Of a stretch of 64,000 nt of DNA, positions 55,177 through 64,000 are shown one piece after another. The notes beneath the pieces were generated by a model. That model was not told where the DNA came from and ran no database searches. It saw only the letters and a list, made by a program, of their open reading frames with translations. The stretch comes from Nannochloropsis oceanica (Eukaryota; Sar; Eustigmatophyceae; Eustigmatales; Monodopsidaceae), in NCBI GenBank assembly GCA_004519485.1, contig CP038109.1, positions 644,001-708,000 of the forward strand, written 5' to 3'. The translations under genes were made by a program, and so were the position numbers. The stretch's first letter is position 1. Every line of letters begins with the position of its first letter.

Positions 55177-56097
55177 TTACAAAAGGAGCTTGGCCAGCGA
55201 GGTGTTGCGCTTGAAATGCTTCTTGCTCTTCTCGAATGGGTCCACATCCATGAACCCCACCAGGGCCGGAGAAGAAAAGGAGGAACTAAGCATCTCCTTT
55301 GCCAAGTTCCCACCGACTGAGGAAGCAGACATACGTCCTTCCGCTCCTCGAGATGTCAATCTCAAGCCTCTCGAGGAAGAGGAGGACAAGGAGGACATCT
55401 TCTGTCCTTCTAGGTATGTGAGGGGGGTGGCCATGGAGGAGGAGACTGCAAGCAGGGCCTTGCTGAAGCTTGTCTCGGTTGTCACAATTCGGCTTCCCAC
55501 AAAGCTCATGACGCCGTCATAGGCATCAACGAAGGAAGCGGCGGACTTTTTAAGGAGCCTGCCCACCGACGCCGAGGGCATTGCGGAAGCACCGCCTGAG
55601 ACGGAGGTGAGGGAGGAAGAAAGTTTGGAGACAACTTGCTGTTGCTGCCGTTGCTGATCATGTGCATGATGTTGTTGTTGCACTTGCTGGCCGGGAAGGC
55701 GAGGACGAGGCCCCGCGTTCCGTCGATAGTCGTAATTGCTGCTCTCCAGCTCAGAGACGAAATTGCCAATCACGACGCGGCGAGCCACTGGAGAGGACGG
55801 CATGGTCTGTCCCTTTTTGTTGTGCTTGTGGCTGTGGCTTTGTTGTGGGTCTGTCACAGTGGGTGGACGGACAAAAAGGAGCGAGCCAGGATTGGTGTCA
55901 TGGCGGCGCCGTTGGCCGGGGGAGGGGAGGAGGCTGGCGGGAGGAATCACGTCCCGATTGGGGTAACGTTGTGTTAAATAGTGACGGCTCTCAAAGGTGG
56001 CGCAGGATCCTGGGTGCACCAGAAAGAAGAGGAGGAGGAGACGGGCTAGGGGAAGACGGGGAAGAAGGGCTCCCACGAGCCGGTAGGAGCGTGACAT
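55177..56097 (-). CDS. Unknown protein with a signal peptide
   Basis: Single exon, 306 residues from ATG 56097. I do not recognise a family. It begins with a signal peptide (ARLLLLFFLVHPGSCA) followed by TFESRHYLTQRYPNRD, so the protein enters the secretory route; plastid import is possible, but the residue after the cut is not the usual F. The next 100 residues are Pro/His/Gln/Arg-rich. The C-terminal half is Ser/Ala-rich with several amphipathic helix-like pieces (VGRLLKKSAASFVDAYDGVM, TSFSKALLAVSSSMATPLTY) and ends with a basic tail (FEKSKKHFKRNTSLAKLLL). The even codon use, long open frame and lack of stops argue that it is real. Confidence 0.6.
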   Translation of the reverse strand: MSRSYRLVGALLPRLPLARLLLLFFLVHPGSCATFESRHYLTQRYPNRDVIPPASLLPSPGQRRRHDTNPGSLLFVRPPTVTDPQQSHSHKHNKKGQTMPSSPVARRVVIGNFVSELESSNYDYRRNAGPRPRLPGQQVQQQHHAHDQQRQQQQVVSKLSSSLTSVSGGASAMPSASVGRLLKKSAASFVDAYDGVMSFVGSRIVTTETSFSKALLAVSSSMATPLTYLEGQKMSSLSSSSSRGLRLTSRGAEGRMSASSVGGNLAKEMLSSSFSSPALVGFMDVDPFEKSKKHFKRNTSLAKLLL

Positions 56098-57489
56098 GGT
56101 CCCGGGAAGAAGTGCGAGGGAGTTGCGCGTTGGTGTGATTGCTTGAAGGCTGATGGCAGTGTCTGTGTCTGTGGTCGTGTGAATGTAGGGGAAAGGGTGT
56201 GAGTGAAGATAGGGGCGTAAAAGAGGTGGTCAAGAGGATGCAGGCTCTTGTTTGGGGACGTGGACGTGCAAAGACCGACTCGCACACTTCAAGCCAGAGT
56301 AAGTTTCACTCCTGAGCGTGCTCGAACGACGTATGCGTGCGCGAGGAGGCTGTGTCAGGCGAGCCCACCAGAAAATGAAGGCTTCACAAACAAATGAATC
56401 AAGAGCTTCACACTTGTATATGTAATAACTCCAAACATTCGTGTCTCGATGTCTTTTGACGCCGCTGAACAATTCCTTGCTTTTCAAGCGGCCCAAAATT
56501 TGTTGCGGTGGCACCCGCTTCTTGACACCAAATACTTCAACTCACACGCAACGCCGATTGATCGCCTGTCGTTGCTTGCTTCCCTAAGAGCGCCATTATC
56601 AACTCCATAGAATAAAAATCGGCGGACATGAGGTTGTTGATAATCATATTTAAACATAAACATAACATAATTAGGTGTGGGTAATGGAAGGAGTCCAAAG
56701 ACAGCAGAAACCGAGGCAATAACCTCCCAGCCATTCATGGCCCATAACGATCTTTGTTATTATTCCGCTAGTGTTAAATTGGCCACTCGCATTGACCTTT
56801 GGGGCGAAATATCCTTATACGCACACCCCTTTCTGCTGACACGATTTAGAAATTCGATACTGACAACCTTAGACGAGAACCACGCGTTTTTTAAAACGCC
56901 TTTGTTGACTGCAGATCGAACGATGGCACAAGCACTCGAAGAAATAAGGATCAGCAAATACGGAAAGATACAGATGACATTGCCTACTCATACTCCTATC
57001 TCGCGGAAGAGTCTCCCTTGTCTTCAGCACTGCGTGTATCAGAATTCGGTTATTTTTCTTTGCTCTTTGATTTCTACTCGCGTTCAAGTGCTTTCCAAAT
57101 ATCTTTGTTCACCTTTTGCTGATGAAGATAGGACATGCCCACCACATCAAATAAACCATACTACACTACAAAATTAGCCGACGTCAAACAAGTCTCGTTT
57201 CACGCATGTTTTATGCTACAAAACGCATCTGCACTCGAAGGTGGCGCTTTTAATTCCCCTACAAATGCCGTGCTCAACCCCACCAGAGCACGAAACAAAC
57301 CCCGTTATATGCATAGCTTCGGCATGAGAGTATGCCCTAAATTTCCTTCCCTCCTTTACCCTTTATTCTCTCCTTCAAAAATGCAACACTTACCATTCTC
57401 TCCAACTCCTCCCCCTTCACTCTCCCTTCCTCCCTACCTCTTTCTCAACCCTTCCCGCTCACACTCACATACACGCGCGCGCACACTCT
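56098..57489. other. Intergenic region, about 1.4 kb
   Basis: Promoter side of the unknown gene and 3' flank of the ABCG gene. Only short frames without recognisable similarity. Confidence 0.5.
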
Positions 57490-59990
57490 TCACTGGGGTT
57501 TACTTATGAATCGCACCCGAATCATTAAAATAATCATCGCCGATAGCCGATACCCCAATGCCAGCACAATCAAATTTACCAAAAATATGGAAAAGTCCTT
57601 CTGCTCAACCTGCAAGAACTGGTGCAAAAACACCCGCACCTGTCCCCCTACCGCCTCCACTTGGTTTAAAACCAATAAACCAAACGAATAGTTTATCACG
57701 GAAATCTCTTGGATCCACTGCAGGCCTGCGGGGACAGAGTGGCGCTCGTACAGCATTCCGGAAAAAAGGATCATGGGTGTTATGAACAAGGGAAGAATGG
57801 AGAGGCTCACTACGGGATTCGAGGTGAAAGAAGACGCCAGATACCCTAAAGATTGTGCCGAGAAAATGGAAAGGAAAAGGATTAAGACGAAGTAGCCAAA
57901 GGTTGAGACAGTGGGAGCGAGGCCTGCCATGAAATAGGGGATAATGCCCATGAGAAGGAAGAGCATGGATTGGGGCACCGAGGCGAGGGTACGGCCGAGG
58001 AAGTAAGGAATTGGAAGGTTACCCCCAGCGTAGTATTCGCGCATGAGGATGGCAAATTCAAAGGGGAAATAGAGGCACACATTCACGGAGGAGGCGATTA
58101 ACATGGTCACCAGCAAGGAGAAGAGGAAACCAGCAGTATTACGGCCCTTGTCCTTGGGGATTTGGTAGAGATAAAGTAGGCCAAACAACAGACCTAAAGT
58201 CACGGTCATCGCTGCCCGCACTGTCAATCCAATCTTCTCCCGACTTTCCTGAATCCATGCCCGCCACAAATTAATCTTGAACAGCGCCCACTGCGACGAT
58301 CGTGCACCTTTAACACCATGCACCTTCTGATGCCGCTGGTCCTCGCCCAAACGAGCCTGGAAATCATCCACCACAGATGCCTTGGTAGCCGCCACCAGCC
58401 TCGGGCTCGAATTTGACATCCGCAGGTACATGTGTACTCCTACGCTTGGACCCATGGTACCGCCGCTGCTCACCGCGCTTCCTGCCCTGATCTCGCTGGA
58501 TCCGCTCTCTTCGCTTACATTACTTATACTGCCACTCTCGATAAACGGTGCATCATTTTTATTATTGTTTGAATAATTGCGATTGTCAATCTCTACACTA
58601 TCACCTTTATCTTGCCTCCCTGCGCTCAATCCACTTCCCTCCTCTAAGTCCAAGTTCTTCGACAAAACCTCCTGTGGGGCCAAGCATTCCACTCGTTCGC
58701 CCGCAGCCATCGGGTCACTGATATGGTTTTGGATTGTCTTTGTCGATGCTAACTCCAACACGAAGTCTGCGGGGTTGAAGAGTTTGGGGCACGCATACCC
58801 TAGTCCTTCAAGGAAGGAGAGTATACGCTGGCGTAATCCAAAATAAGCCAGCTCGCCGTTGCTGGATAGGATGGTCAGGTGGGAGAAGAGGGAAAAGATA
58901 CGCGAGGAGGGGCTGTGGACAGCGACAAGGACGATGCGCTTTGGGTCACGCCTGGCTAGGTCGTGCAGTAAGAGGCAGATCAGCTCTCCCATCACCGAAT
59001 CAAGACCTGCAGGCAATGAGGGAGAAAAGGGGGGAGAAAGGAATGGAATGGTAGACACAGGTAAGATAAGTTGAGGTCGGCGCAATTTTTAGATATGTGG
59101 AAAACAAATCAAAGCTTTATACTTTCCAGCAGCACAACAGAAAGATACAAGCAAGCACAAGCATCCGGAACATAAATGACAACAAAACACTCTCTCTTTC
59201 TCTTCCTCTCTATTCCTTTTTTTCTCCCCTTCTTACCACTCGTAGGTTCATCCAACAACAAGATCGACGGATCCGCCAGCAGTTCCGTAGCAATATTCAG
59301 CCGCTTCCGCTCCCCACCCGACAGACCTTTGGTCACGTACAGTTCTCCGCCGCCAATCTGCGAGTCGCCGACCTTCACCATGTCCACCTCTTGCAGCACG
59401 GCCTCCACGCGCCCCAAACACTCCTCCGTTGTACGTCCTCGGCTAAGACGTGTCACGGAGTGGAAGGTCAGGTGTTCTCGTACAGTCAAATGAGAGAATA
59501 ATAGCTCCTTCTGATGTACGTATCCGGTGTGGAGGAAATACTTGCTCGTCAACGGTTGTCCATCCAATCGAAGCGCACCCGTGAAGCTTGAGTTACGCAA
59601 GGCCACGCAGTCCAGCAGGCTCGTCTTGCCGCATCCACTGGGGCCCAGTATAGCGCTAAAAAATCCAGCTTCGGCTCGCCCTACAACATTCTGCAAAATA
59701 GTTTTTTTGCCGCCCTTGCGCAGCTTGACCTTGTACTCGGCCACGTTCCACTCCATTACTTGTGCCTTGATAGAGCCCACGCGCGACACTACATCATTCA
59801 TAGCATCAGTTTTGCCTTGTTTTTCCAGACGTAGTAGAAAGGTCTGATTTGTGTCCTCTTTATCATTCTCATCGTTATTGCCAGTCCTGATGGGAGGAGG
59901 TAGGACGCGCAGGGCCTGCGGGGCGCCCTCGGAGTCCAATTTCCTGTCGGACATCTCGGGTCTTGTGCCTACGGATGCCGAAGCAGCCAT
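57490..59990 (-). CDS. ABCG (WHITE-type) half-transporter
   Basis: ATP-driven exporter, typically of lipids or sterols; works as a dimer. Two exons on the minus strand, 59237-59990 and 57490-59006 (GTAAGA...CTGCAG, phase 1, within DEPTSGLDS), 756 residues. The nucleotide-binding domain has Walker A GPSGCGKTS, VHQKELLFSHLTVREHL (Q-loop), the signature LSGGERKRLNIATEL and Walker B ILLLDEPTSGLDS. A linker rich in Asn/Ser/Asp follows. The C-terminal ABC2 membrane domain has about six hydrophobic spans, including AMTVTLGLLFGLLYLYQIP, NVCLYFPFEFAILMREYYAGG and SAQSLGYLASSF, and ends RVRFISKPQ. The start MAASASVGTRPEMSDRK was chosen as a plausible ATG; the frame is open to 60089. A degraded relative lies upstream at 61046-61850. 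Confidence 0.88.
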
Positions 59991-61045
59991 CTGTAGATGT
60001 TTAATGACAAAGTGGGTCTCGCTTTGCTGTATCGCTCTGTAAACTGTGCGTTCGTGATGCGAAGAGCGACGGGACGTAAGACAGTACATCTATAGGTTGT
60101 ACCAACGGAGGACCGGCAGAAGCAACACAGATATGGAACTTGCGTCATGAAACTGGGACGAAGAGGTGATAAAGGTGTGTGAAGCACATTCGCTGATGGG
60201 GATCATGGTGCGCACATGCTGCTTTGACCACCGAGAAAGTGCTCTAATCTCGTGTCGTGTGCCAAGCAACTTTTCGCCGACCCCAAAAAAAACTGGGATC
60301 CGAGCTGCTGTAACAAATTTGTGCTTTTGTGGGGTATAACTTGTCGAATGAGCCATCAGTACAGTAAATAACCTTCCAAATGGTCCAAATAATGGCCTAG
60401 ATGGAATACATGCACTGCACTTTTTTTAGGGCCGCGGTCGGAGGCCGATTCGGAATTTTCGTTCCAATACACTCCCTAGTTTTTATGGGGGTAAATGGCC
60501 CTTACGATGGCATCTGGAGCGTGAACGAGATCTAAGTATCAGTGATTTTCAAGCTTTCCTGCATAAATTTACACGTTGTACTTATTCAGCGACGTAAGAC
60601 GGACAACCAAGCGGATTAAAAGCTGAGGTTAAAACCTGCTTTGTCCGCCTCGAGGGTCATCGGCCGCACCAATTGTCCTGCTCCAACATGGGGTCTGCTG
60701 ACGGCATGGCAGGCACAGCATAATAGCATAAGCATAAGCAAATAAGCAAATACAAATAAATCCAATATCATTAGTGCACATCAAACACGAGTCGACACCC
60801 TTTTGTGCAAAAATGACCTGTCTCTTTCAACTTTTCAGGGCATTTTATATAATTCGTCATTTACAACCCGCACACAATCTACAAATTCCTAGTCAGTGAA
60901 GATTGGTTCGATCATGACTTTCATTTCATCAACATCTCCTTGGTACTGAGTCTATTCAGCACAGAGCCCTTCTATAACCCCTCAACTTCCATTTGTCCTT
61001 GATCCATTTTCCCTACCCCTTTCCCTGTCTTTCTTTGCCTCGGCT
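59991..61045. other. Intergenic region between the ABCG gene and its broken relative
   Basis: About 1 kb of unique sequence holding the ABCG promoter. An AT-rich, A-run-containing patch lies near 60720-60760. No gene recognised. Confidence 0.5.
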
Positions 61046-61850
61046 AAGTACATGACACGTACATACAATATCGCCATTGCCGCTAGACGTTAAAAAACGA
61101 GAATATAACAAGGTTAACCATAAAATGGGAATATTCCGACTAGCTGACTTGTAATAAATTCGGCAGAAATTTCGAGTTTGGGGATTGACTTGCTCAACCT
61201 GATTAATCACCAACAGAGCAAAGCCGCTGTTCACGATGGACAGATCTTGAATCCACCTCAAGTTCTCCGGAACAGAATGTCGCTCATAAATCATGTCGGG
61301 AAGAAAGATCATGGGAGAAGTGAGCAAAGTAGGAATCGAAAGACCCACCAGCGGATTCGCGGAGAAGGATGACGCCAGGTACCCGAGAGACTGAGCAGCG
61401 AAATTCACGACGAAAAAGATGAGGCAAAACCTGCCAAACGCCCTGGCCTCTGATGCGAGCCCTACCATGAAGTAAGGAATGATCCCGATAATGAGTAAGG
61501 CTATGGAAATGGGATGCCAGCCAGGGTCCGATCCAGGAAATACTCCCCTGGAATATTTGCGCCCGCGTAGTACTCACGGATCAAAATGGCAGCATCCTAT
61601 GGGAAGGTCAAGCAGACCGCGATTGTTGACGCAATCAACAGGGAAATTAGGATCGAGAATAAGTAACCGGCGGTATTCCGTCCTTTGTCTTCTTGCAATT
61701 GACGAAAGTAAAGCAGGCCCCACAGTTTCACACTTCGCAGGAGCGCCACAAAGTGGTCGTAAACGAAAGCCAGGTTGAGGAACGAGCACCCTTGACACTC
61801 AACAACAAGCGTTTGTGGTAGTCATCGACCGGTATGGTGGAAAACTCTTG
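61046..61850 (-). pseudogene. ABCG membrane-domain pseudogene, 5'-truncated duplicate
   Basis: The minus strand reads, in order and in changing frames, pieces that match the C-terminal half of the intact ABCG protein. VDDYHKRLLLSVKGARSS matches VDDF...VHGVKGARSS; DKGRN-type text and STIAVCLTFP match SSVNVCLYFP; AAILIREYYAGANIPGEYFL matches FAILMREYYAGGNLPIPYFL; AAQSLGYLASSFSANPLVGL matches SAQSLGYLASSFTSNPVVSL. YERHSVPENLRWIQ and RLAAMAILYVRV come last. The longest surviving frame (61013-61468) is about 60% identical to the intact protein over some 69 residues by my count. At least three frame changes, one in-frame stop (after CLTFP) and an internal deletion after the KGARSS segment break it. 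No nucleotide-binding half is present. Confidence 0.8.
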
Positions 61851-62970
61851 TACGAGCATTTTCTTGTACGAGCATTTTCAATATCCTCATCGTAAGCTGT
61901 TATGCTGGCGTTGCCCCCCCCGTCACATACGTTCCTACCGTGGCGGCGATTAGCGAGGAGACATTCATACAGCGAGTCGCGAGACCAAATTTTTTGTCTG
62001 TGTACCAATATCGTAAATTTGTAGCATCTGAATCTTGACGATTGAAAATGAATGCCATTACCAGCATCGCCTTTTGTAAGTCGCCCCGCCCCGCCCGTAC
62101 CAAGGGAATGCATCGCCAGCCTGTCTGACGTGTACAACGGGGAAGGCGACGAGAGAAAAGTAGAATGAAGGAAACTCTTACCGCAGTAATCATAATGTTG
62201 TTCCTTTTGTGTGCATGCGCTTCTATTTCTTTTCCGTTTCTTTTTTTGGTGGCAGCTTGCCGCCCCATTTTCTCGTTACCACACCTGAAAGGTATGCGAG
62301 CTGGGGCTGTAGTTTGCTTCCTGTCTCTTTTTTTGTCCTTGTTTTAATCGTTTATCTAAAACACATATTTATGGTGTGATGCTTTTTCCCTTCTTTGTCT
62401 CTACTTTGACTCTCTTTTCTCCTTCTCCCAAACCCACCCACACCCGTCCGCCAAATCCAAGTGAGAGAAAGAAGATACACACCTACAGACAAAGCTCTCG
62501 AATTTAGCTTGTTGACACACGCTTCCCACATTTCGCTTTCTTTTTATTGAAGATGACACAGAAAAGAAGGAAGTGAAAGAAATCAATCAGACCGCCCATC
62601 CCACTGGTTGCCTGGTGACCGACTCCATTCCCCCTTTCTCATCTACCGCACCTTCCTCGTTATTCCTCCTTAATTGCTACAATCTACGCATCACACACAT
62701 CATTTGGTCGTTTTGAATTGAAACTTGGCTGCTGCTAGTCTGATACAGTCGATTGGTAAAGCTGATGTTATTATTAAATAATAATAGTGAAGAGGTCTGT
62801 GTTTCTCGACGGTGCATATCAACGTATAGTGACAGTCCACCAAAAACACACAACACTTCCTGTCCCCTCGATTATGCCTCCTCTCCCAACCAAATACTAG
62901 ACGAATATTATAGCGCACGTCATATACTCTTCTGTCTTCTCTCTCTCTCGCTCTCCCTCTCCTAAATATT
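61851..62970. other. Gene-free stretch
   Basis: Contains a doubled 16-base string (CTTGTACGAGCATTTT twice, 61846-61877) at the 5' border of the pseudogene and a minus-strand open frame, 61900-62268, that resembles nothing I know. The right part is the 3' flank of the last gene. Confidence 0.45.
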
Positions 62971-64000
62971 TTAAACTGCCTCGTCATCGTTGGGCGGGTC
63001 TTCTAGGACAAAAGCCCCATATCTCACCCCCTTTACCCGCAATGATAGCGTCGGGGGCAACACAGCCGTCTCCGCCAACTCCGCCCCGCGCTTGACACTA
63101 CAATTTCTCAGCATCAGTGATGCCGAGCCAACCCTAGCACGGTCCTCCACAATAATTGGCCCAAGCACCAGACTCCTTCCTTCCAACGCGTTCGGCATCA
63201 ACACCGCATCCGTGTCCAAGACAGCCTGCTTCCCCACTGTCACCAAGTCCGGCTCCGTGATCACCAACGTATTCACATACGCGCTCCCATCCACCTTCGC
63301 TCCCAGTAATCTCAAATACCAGGGCGCCAACACCGACCCCCTCAATGTCTCCAGCGCTGCAGTCCCAGCATAATTCTGTAACACCAACGTCTGAATCCGC
63401 GCGTGGTACGACGGGCCCCGAACAGGCACCGTCATACCCTCCTTCTGTCGCCAGCGCAACGCCCACTTCTCTACGACGACCACCACCAAAATTGACACCC
63501 AGAAAATGAGGAAGGCAATTGGCGTGGCCACCTGCGCGAGCAACACGGACCAGCCCGCGCCATTCGCAGTTTTATCCGCCATGGCCCACAGATAGAAAAG
63601 TACCGTGGGGTATGCCGCCACCAAGACCAATAAAAGCGTCAAGCCACACGATAGCAACGGTGCCAGCAGCCCCTGAACGCCCCGCATCACCAACCACTCG
63701 TGCCCACACGACCCCAATCCCCACCTCAAACACCCACCCAAGCTTCTTCCGTGCCCCTCCACCGGCGCATTGCCTGGCAAGGAAGACCGTTCCAAAATCT
63801 TGACGGCAGGCACACCCATCATCACGGCATCAGCTGCCACCACCCCCCCAGCCACCACAGACTGAGGCATGACTATCGACCCATCCGACATCTCCGTCCC
63901 AGAGGCAACCACTCCTCGCACGCCCACCACGCAGTCCTTCCCCACCTTGACCCGTTCACAAACCGCATACCCATTCCCGGGCTCATTAACTGTTTCCAAG
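62971..64000 (-). CDS. Left-handed beta-helix membrane protein of the Pls/NRPS-terminal type, C-terminal part
   Basis: The frame is open to the right edge, so the N-terminal part is missing; 342 residues are visible. Two hexapeptide-repeat beta-helix blocks (first GKDCVVGVRGVVASGTEMSD with SIVMPQSVVAGG, second after YLRLLGAKVDGSAYVNT with LVTVGKQAVLDTDAVLMP and PIIVEDRARVGSASLMLRN) flank two membrane spans (LLLVLVAAYPTVLFYLWAM and PIAFLIFWVSILVVVVVEKW). This alternation of hexapeptide-transferase-like repeats and membrane helices is the layout of the conserved C-terminal region of NRPS-like proteins such as epsilon-poly-lysine synthetase. There an adenylation and a carrier domain precede it. 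Whether those domains are present lies outside the window. Other membrane-bound acetyltransferase-like proteins are possible. Confidence 0.6.
   Translation of the reverse strand, partial: LETVNEPGNGYAVCERVKVGKDCVVGVRGVVASGTEMSDGSIVMPQSVVAGGVVAADAVMMGVPAVKILERSSLPGNAPVEGHGRSLGGCLRWGLGSCGHEWLVMRGVQGLLAPLLSCGLTLLLVLVAAYPTVLFYLWAMADKTANGAGWSVLLAQVATPIAFLIFWVSILVVVVVEKWALRWRQKEGMTVPVRGPSYHARIQTLVLQNYAGTAALETLRGSVLAPWYLRLLGAKVDGSAYVNTLVITEPDLVTVGKQAVLDTDAVLMPNALEGRSLVLGPIIVEDRARVGSASLMLRNCSVKRGAELAETAVLPPTLSLRVKGVRYGAFVLEDPPNDDEAV

Noticed and set aside
61900-62268. Minus-strand frame of 122 residues next to the ABCG pseudogene
   Set aside because: No similarity to the missing nucleotide-binding half or to any family I know; treated as chance.

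Overview
The window is nuclear DNA of a photosynthetic stramenopile, most likely a eustigmatophyte of the Nannochloropsis/Microchloropsis group. The evidence is a delta-12 desaturase and a lipid-droplet surface protein that read as the Nannochloropsis genes, short GT-AG introns in gene-dense DNA, and several presequences of the heterokont plastid type (a signal peptide ending in A-F). No prokaryotic operon, virus-like element, CRISPR array or confident tRNA was seen.

Layout, left to right. 1-8 kb: 3' part of an exportin-6-like gene (+), a U5 spliceosomal RNA gene (+, 3381-3520), and a very long low-complexity SKA1-like kinetochore gene (-). 8-22 kb: a WTAP-type m6A-writer subunit, MGDG synthase, delta-12 desaturase, a CDV3-like protein and a plastid NTF2-like protein, all +. 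22-34 kb: VPS11 with a partly duplicated exon, an MRH-domain ER protein, LDSP (-), and a ribosomal-L1-domain nucleolar protein. 34-44 kb: proteasome beta-4, signal peptidase SEC11 and DPH6-RidA on -, plastid anthranilate phosphoribosyltransferase on +, and SRP receptor alpha on - with a frame break at a 14-base homopolymer. 45-54 kb: UCH-type deubiquitinase (-), thylakoid-lumen pentapeptide protein (+), USP10-like protease (-), and USP5/isopeptidase T (+). 55-64 kb: an unknown secretory-type protein, an ABCG half-transporter and a broken 5'-truncated relative of it, and the C-terminal part of a Pls-type left-handed beta-helix membrane protein running off the right edge, all on -.

Themes. Lipid metabolism: MGDG synthase and delta-12 desaturase are adjacent on the same strand, and LDSP lies about 13.5 kb further on. 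Ubiquitin turnover: three deubiquitinases and a proteasome beta subunit lie within 20 kb. Secretory pathway: SEC11, SRP receptor alpha and the MRH protein. Four proteins carry heterokont plastid presequences. The DNA is full of (GGGA)n/(CCCT)n and trinucleotide tracts, in introns, UTRs and coding sequence, where they add E-G-G-R, P-S-L-P, poly-S, poly-G and poly-Q stretches.

Exon boundaries were placed by hand from GT-AG sites, reading-frame continuity and remembered family sequences. No alignment or database search was run.
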